This document shows, piece by piece, positions 60,707-64,000 of a stretch of DNA of 64,000 nt. The number at the start of each line of letters is the position of its first letter. Position 1 is the stretch's first letter. Both the position numbers and the translations under genes were made by a program. The DNA is from Rhodobacteraceae bacterium HTCC2083. Its GTDB lineage: Bacteria > Pseudomonadota > Alphaproteobacteria > Rhodobacterales > Rhodobacteraceae. The notes beneath the pieces are model-generated. The model worked only from the letters and a program-made list of their open reading frames with translations, ran no database searches and was not told the DNA's origin. The stretch covers positions 376,017 through 440,016 of the forward strand of contig DS995276.1 in assembly GCA_000156115.1 (NCBI GenBank), in the 5' to 3' direction.

Positions 60707-62050
60707 TTATTCCTCGGGGGCTTCTCGACGCAGCAAATCACCATCTTCTGTCTCTTTACGTTCGGCATCGACAATTTGCTCGAGCGCCGTATCGGCGATG
60801 GCGTCAACAGCCATAGCCACTTGGCTTTCTTCGCGAATATCTGCGTCTCGCGCGAGCTCTTTATACATGCTATCCGTCGTGCCTTCTTCGGCAGATGCAA
60901 GTTTGGCCAATGAGGGTGAAAGCACGCGATAAGTCGGCTCTGGCATCCGCACATCGGCCTTTTCCAACGCAAGTTTTACCAGACGAATCGATTCCCCTCG
61001 CGCCGCAGCAAGAGACGATTTATGCTGTTCGATCCATCCCGTCAGAATGATCGAGACCGTACTGTCTCCGATTTCATCGATCCAAACTGCGGGGGCGGGA
61101 GTGTCCAAAACAAATGGCAACTCTTGCAGTTTTTCCAGGGCGATGCGCTGCGCGTCTACGAAATCAGTCTCCGGTGCGAGGCCCAGCGAGAATTTAAAAC
61201 GGCGTTCGTCATTGCGCGAAAAGTTCACGATCCGGCTTTTGAACACCGTCGCATTGGGGATCCGAATGTGGTTGCCATCAAAACTGAGCAGAATCGTCGC
61301 GCGGGATGTCAGGCGGATCACTTTGCCCGTATCGCCGCCAATCTCGATCGTATCATTAGGCCGAAATGGCTGGCGGATTGACAGCATTATAGAGGCGATA
61401 AAGTTCTCAACCGTGTCCTTCACTGCGAAACCAATCGCGAGACCGATGATACCAGCAGCACCAAGGATTGTAGACAAAAGCGCCGTCGCCCCCATGATAT
61501 CAAGCGCTACAACCAAGCCACCGACCATGAAGCCAAGCCGTAGGATTTGGCGATAAATGTCAGCAATAAAGGCATTCGGTGCGAGCCTGTTCCATGGTTG
61601 ACGCATATTGGCGATGAAAAACCCGACAAACACGATGATGATAAACGCCAGCAGCGCGACCGAAGCTAAGGGCACAAATGCAATCACCTGCGCCATGCGA
61701 GCGCGAAAACGCTCGACGGCTGGATTAAGCCGTTTCACAACATCCGTCGTTTCGGTCACGCTATTCTCAATCGCGACAACACCTTCAACGCGACCCGTGA
61801 GCTCGTTTAAACGTGCAATCTTTTCACCATCAAGGGTAGTTCCGCGTAGCGTCACAATGCCTGAGGTGACAATTACGGTAACATCCTCATAGCCATCGAG
61901 TTCCGCAAGAATATCGCGAATGCGCACGGCCATAGCCGCATCTTGCGTCGCGCTGTCTTCCACGGCGATAGCGCCTTCGGGTTGGCTTTCAGATTGGGCG
62001 GAAAGCTGAAACGGGATGGCAAGTAGAAGGACGAAAAGGAAAACGCGCAT
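60707..62050 (-). CDS. MscS-family mechanosensitive channel with BON domain
   Basis: The ATG at 62050 ([20 protein letters not shown]) gives a signal peptide and a 447-residue protein. Residues ~30-100 form a BON domain ([20 protein letters not shown], then [13 protein letters not shown]). Membrane helices follow, then the MscS pore region ([20 protein letters not shown]) and beta domain ([20 protein letters not shown]). MscS channels release solutes on osmotic downshift. The C-terminus is acidic and helical, longer than in E. coli MscS (286 aa). Confidence 0.9.
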   Translation of the reverse strand: MRVFLFVLLLAIPFQLSAQSESQPEGAIAVEDSATQDAAMAVRIRDILAELDGYEDVTVIVTSGIVTLRGTTLDGEKIARLNELTGRVEGVVAIENSVTETTDVVKRLNPAVERFRARMAQVIAFVPLASVALLAFIIIVFVGFFIANMRQPWNRLAPNAFIADIYRQILRLGFMVGGLVVALDIMGATALLSTILGAAGIIGLAIGFAVKDTVENFIASIMLSIRQPFRPNDTIEIGGDTGKVIRLTSRATILLSFDGNHIRIPNATVFKSRIVNFSRNDERRFKFSLGLAPETDFVDAQRIALEKLQELPFVLDTPAPAVWIDEIGDSTVSIILTGWIEQHKSSLAAARGESIRLVKLALEKADVRMPEPTYRVLSPSLAKLASAEEGTTDSMYKELARDADIREESQVAMAVDAIADTALEQIVDAERKETEDGDLLRREAPEE

Positions 62051-62182
62051 GATCAAAATCTCATTCAAAATAAATGTAGACGCAGGGTAACCTGCAAAGC
62101 GGCAATAGGAAAACCCTCTATCGCGTCGCCAATCATCACGTTAAGAGTGCGCAAACAAACTATCATCCAGGAAAGCTGCCCC

Positions 62183-62860
62183 ATGTCCTTTGATCGATCT
62201 GTTAAAATTGCACCCTCCATCCTTTCTGCTAACTTCGCTAATTTCGGCGCTGAAATCGAAGCTGTAGAAGCGCAGGGCGCGGATTGGATCCACGTTGATG
62301 TGATGGACGGCCATTTCGTACCCAACCTCAGCTTTGGCGCGACCACCTGCGCAGCAATCCGCCCACATATCAAAACTATGATGGACGTGCATTTGATGAT
62401 CTCACCCGTGGATGCCTATATCGACGGTTTTGCGGAAGCGGGCGCGGATTTCATCACTGCCCATGTTGAGGCGGGACCACACATTCACCGCACCTTGCAA
62501 GCGATCCGTGGCGCAGGCGCAAAGGCAGGCGTTGCCTTGAACCCCGGCACTCCCGCAAGCGCGGTAGAACATCTGCTCGATATTTGCGATTTGATTTGTG
62601 TGATGACTGTGAACCCCGGATTTGGCGGGCAAAAATTCATCCCGCTTGCGCCAAAGATTGCAGAATTGCGTGCGATGATCGGGGATCGCCCTGTGCATAT
62701 TGAGATTGATGGCGGCGTAACGCCAGACACTGCAAAAAGCTGTGTGGATGCGGGTGCGGACGTGCTTGTTGCAGGTTCTGCCGTGTTCAAAGGCGGCTCT
62801 GTGAGCAATCCTGCGCCTTATGGTGACAACATACGCGCAATCCGCGCGAGCGTTACATGA
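62183..62860 (+). CDS. rpe: ribulose-phosphate 3-epimerase
   Basis: Rpe interconverts ribulose 5-phosphate and xylulose 5-phosphate. The start at 62183 ([20 protein letters not shown]) gives 225 residues. The TIM-barrel signature motifs are clear: [44 protein letters not shown] and [13 protein letters not shown]. The metal-binding His and Asp residues lie in the first, second and last of these. The META-domain gene starts within its last codons (ATGA overlap). Confidence 0.97.
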   Translation: MSFDRSVKIAPSILSANFANFGAEIEAVEAQGADWIHVDVMDGHFVPNLSFGATTCAAIRPHIKTMMDVHLMISPVDAYIDGFAEAGADFITAHVEAGPHIHRTLQAIRGAGAKAGVALNPGTPASAVEHLLDICDLICVMTVNPGFGGQKFIPLAPKIAELRAMIGDRPVHIEIDGGVTPDTAKSCVDAGADVLVAGSAVFKGGSVSNPAPYGDNIRAIRASVT

Positions 62861-63246
62861 TACGCCTCATCGCAGCTTGCGCGCTACTTTTCGGAACGGC
62901 CTGCGTCGGGGATGAGAGCCCCGCCAAATATGGTGCTTCGGGAAAATTTTGGTCACTGAGCGAGATTGACGGCGCCGCATTCGGCGCGCGCGCGACCATG
63001 GAGTTCGACGAAGCTGGTTGGATCAAAGGACAAGCGCCCTGCAACCGCTATTCCGCGCAGCAGAAAGCTCCCTATCCTTGGTTTGAGGTAGGGCCCACGA
63101 TGGCGACGAAAATGGCCTGCCCTGATTTAGCCGCTGAGAGTGCATTCTTCACAGCGCTCTCCGCGATGACACTTTCAGAGGTCGGGAACACTACCCTTAT
63201 CCTCTCAAATGACGCGGGCCGTACGATGGTGTTCAAGTCCGAGTAA
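62857..63246 (+). CDS. META/HslJ-domain lipoprotein-like protein
   Basis: The 129-residue product has a short hydrophobic start ending in GTAC (a weak lipobox). A META/HslJ domain follows: [60 protein letters not shown] and [17 protein letters not shown] proteins act in the envelope, often under stress, but their exact role is unknown. It overlaps rpe by 4 bp and the convergent recO by 14 bp. Confidence 0.83.
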   Translation: MIRLIAACALLFGTACVGDESPAKYGASGKFWSLSEIDGAAFGARATMEFDEAGWIKGQAPCNRYSAQQKAPYPWFEVGPTMATKMACPDLAAESAFFTALSAMTLSEVGNTTLILSNDAGRTMVFKSE

Positions 63247-63967
63247 TCAGACGCGAAAAGAGATCGACGTAACGCCCACGCGCTTCTGGCAAGCTGCGAT
63301 TGCCTAAACTCGGCGCGAGCTTTTGGCTCAAAAAGTATCCGGTTGTTCTAAGGGCTTGCTCTATTTCAGCGTCACTCCCCATCCCCTGCCCGATAAGGAT
63401 TGGTGGCAAAGGGAGCAGCTTGTTCACCCAAGGTCCTGCCACTTGCTCGCTCACCGCGCGCCCGGTGCGCGGCGAAATGTAGATGAGGTTTTCGTTGGTC
63501 CCGGTAACCGCACAGGCGCTCAAATCTAACCCCATGCCACACGCCTCAAGCAGCGCCATCTCAAAGCGTAGATAGGCCAGCGGCCAAACCTCATGCTGAC
63601 CCAGCAGGTCCAAAAGCTGCTCACTTTGTTTATAAAGCCGCGTATTCGCTTCGCGTTCGGGTAAGGCAAAGGCGAGCAAAGCCGTCACCGCATTCAACCC
63701 CGCAAGCGATAGACGGTCCCCAAGTGCAGCAGCCGCGCGAGAGCGCAAAGGCTCCACCGTGTAAGTCCCCAGATGATCCTCAAGACGGGCACGCCAGCTA
63801 ACATCCAGCTGGGCACCGGGTTGCAAAATTGGGGCGATCTTACGTGATGTTCCCCCGCGCACGATGCCCGCGTGACGCCCGTGCTCAATCGTGAACACAT
63901 CAATGATCGCGTTGGTTTCGCCGTGGCGGCGCACAGAGAGCAGAATTCCCTGATCGCGCCATTCCAT
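63233..63967 (-). CDS. recO: DNA repair protein RecO
   Basis: RecO works with RecR and RecF to load RecA. The 244-residue product starts [20 protein letters not shown] and contains [40 protein letters not shown] and [13 protein letters not shown], which match RecO. Its ATG directly follows the TAG of the upstream DUF1491-like gene, a common order in Rhodobacteraceae. Confidence 0.94.
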   Translation of the reverse strand: MEWRDQGILLSVRRHGETNAIIDVFTIEHGRHAGIVRGGTSRKIAPILQPGAQLDVSWRARLEDHLGTYTVEPLRSRAAAALGDRLSLAGLNAVTALLAFALPEREANTRLYKQSEQLLDLLGQHEVWPLAYLRFEMALLEACGMGLDLSACAVTGTNENLIYISPRTGRAVSEQVAGPWVNKLLPLPPILIGQGMGSDAEIEQALRTTGYFLSQKLAPSLGNRSLPEARGRYVDLFSRLITRT

Positions 63968-64000
63968 CTATTGCAGCCCCTGCTCACCCAGCAATGTACG
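63968..64000 (-). CDS. C-terminal end of a DUF1491-like protein
   Basis: A minus-strand frame enters from the right edge and ends RTLLGEQGLQ with TAG at 63970-63968, directly before the recO ATG. The ending resembles DUF1491 proteins (RTLLDEPGL), which precede recO in many Rhodobacteraceae. Only ten residues are visible, so the call is tentative. Confidence 0.5.
   Translation of the reverse strand, partial: RTLLGEQGLQ

Noticed and set aside
1-64000. CRISPR arrays, rRNA genes, phage structural genes
   Set aside because: No regularly spaced direct repeats, no rRNA sequence and no capsid, tail or terminase-like proteins were seen.

Overview
The window reads as alphaproteobacterial DNA, most likely Rhodobacteraceae (Roseobacter group). 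Reasons are the FleQ/FleT/RpoN flagellar control set, the chromosomal block rpe, META-domain lipoprotein, recO and a DUF1491 tail, and the style of the IS and DUF2924/serine-recombinase remnants. About 80% of it is one large flagellar locus. It is flanked on both sides by mobile-element debris, and typical chromosomal genes follow at the right end.

Layout. (1) 1-2.7 kb is a border region: the start of an unidentified gene, a small hypothetical gene, a long hairpin, and an IS21-type remnant with istB whole and istA reduced to its tail. (2) 2.75-5.6 kb holds a receiver-like protein, a flagellar-type rpoN, a small membrane protein behind a perfect sigma-54 promoter, and a secreted DUF1566 protein. 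(3) 5.6-7.7 kb is motA-motB of the PomAB (sodium) type. (4) 8.0-16.9 kb, minus strand, is fliK-L-M-N-O-P-Q-R-flhB, followed by four coupled accessory genes of unknown function. (5) 16.9-24.0 kb is fleT-fliE-F-G-H-I-J. It is divergent from fleQ at 24.2-25.4 kb. (6) 25.4-29.0 kb holds an unknown gene, fliA, flhG, a DUF882/M15 peptidase and an extra hook/rod-like protein. (7) 29.0-44.2 kb is flgB-C-D-E-F-G-H-I-J-K-L, in which FlgE (1399 aa) and FlgK (1431 aa) are gigantic. (8) 44.3-47.0 kb holds unknown small genes and fliD. (9) 47.0-50.9 kb is a LuxR-type response regulator, a periplasmic molybdopterin-fold protein and a hybrid histidine kinase with Hpt.

The regulatory logic can be read from the DNA. 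RpoN and FleQ/FleT would drive sigma-54 promoters, six close to consensus and two weaker, in front of the 81-aa membrane protein gene, motA, fliK, fleT-fliE, flhG-fliA, the extra hook/rod gene, flgG and flgB. FliA (sigma-28) would then serve late genes; a GCCGATAA box lies upstream of the small ORFs preceding fliD. No flhA, flagellin, flgA, flgM, flgN, fliS, flhF or chemotaxis genes are in the window, so the machine must be completed from elsewhere.

Right of the flagellar locus the DNA is visibly decaying. There is a 5'-truncated gene with a DnaA-N-like domain joined to an IS3 end, a SCO1 gene cut by the same IS end, an intact heme-copper oxidase/NO-reductase-like subunit I, a CuA subunit II with two in-frame stop codons, an intact NsrR-like Rrf2 regulator, and a pseudoazurin without a signal peptide. 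A four-gene FAD-oxidoreductase/membrane-protein operon follows. Next come a DUF2924 fragment and a serine-recombinase pseudogene beside a tRNA-Gln(TTG). The last 3.5 kb (MscS-type channel, rpe, META-domain lipoprotein, recO, DUF1491 end) looks like stable chromosome.
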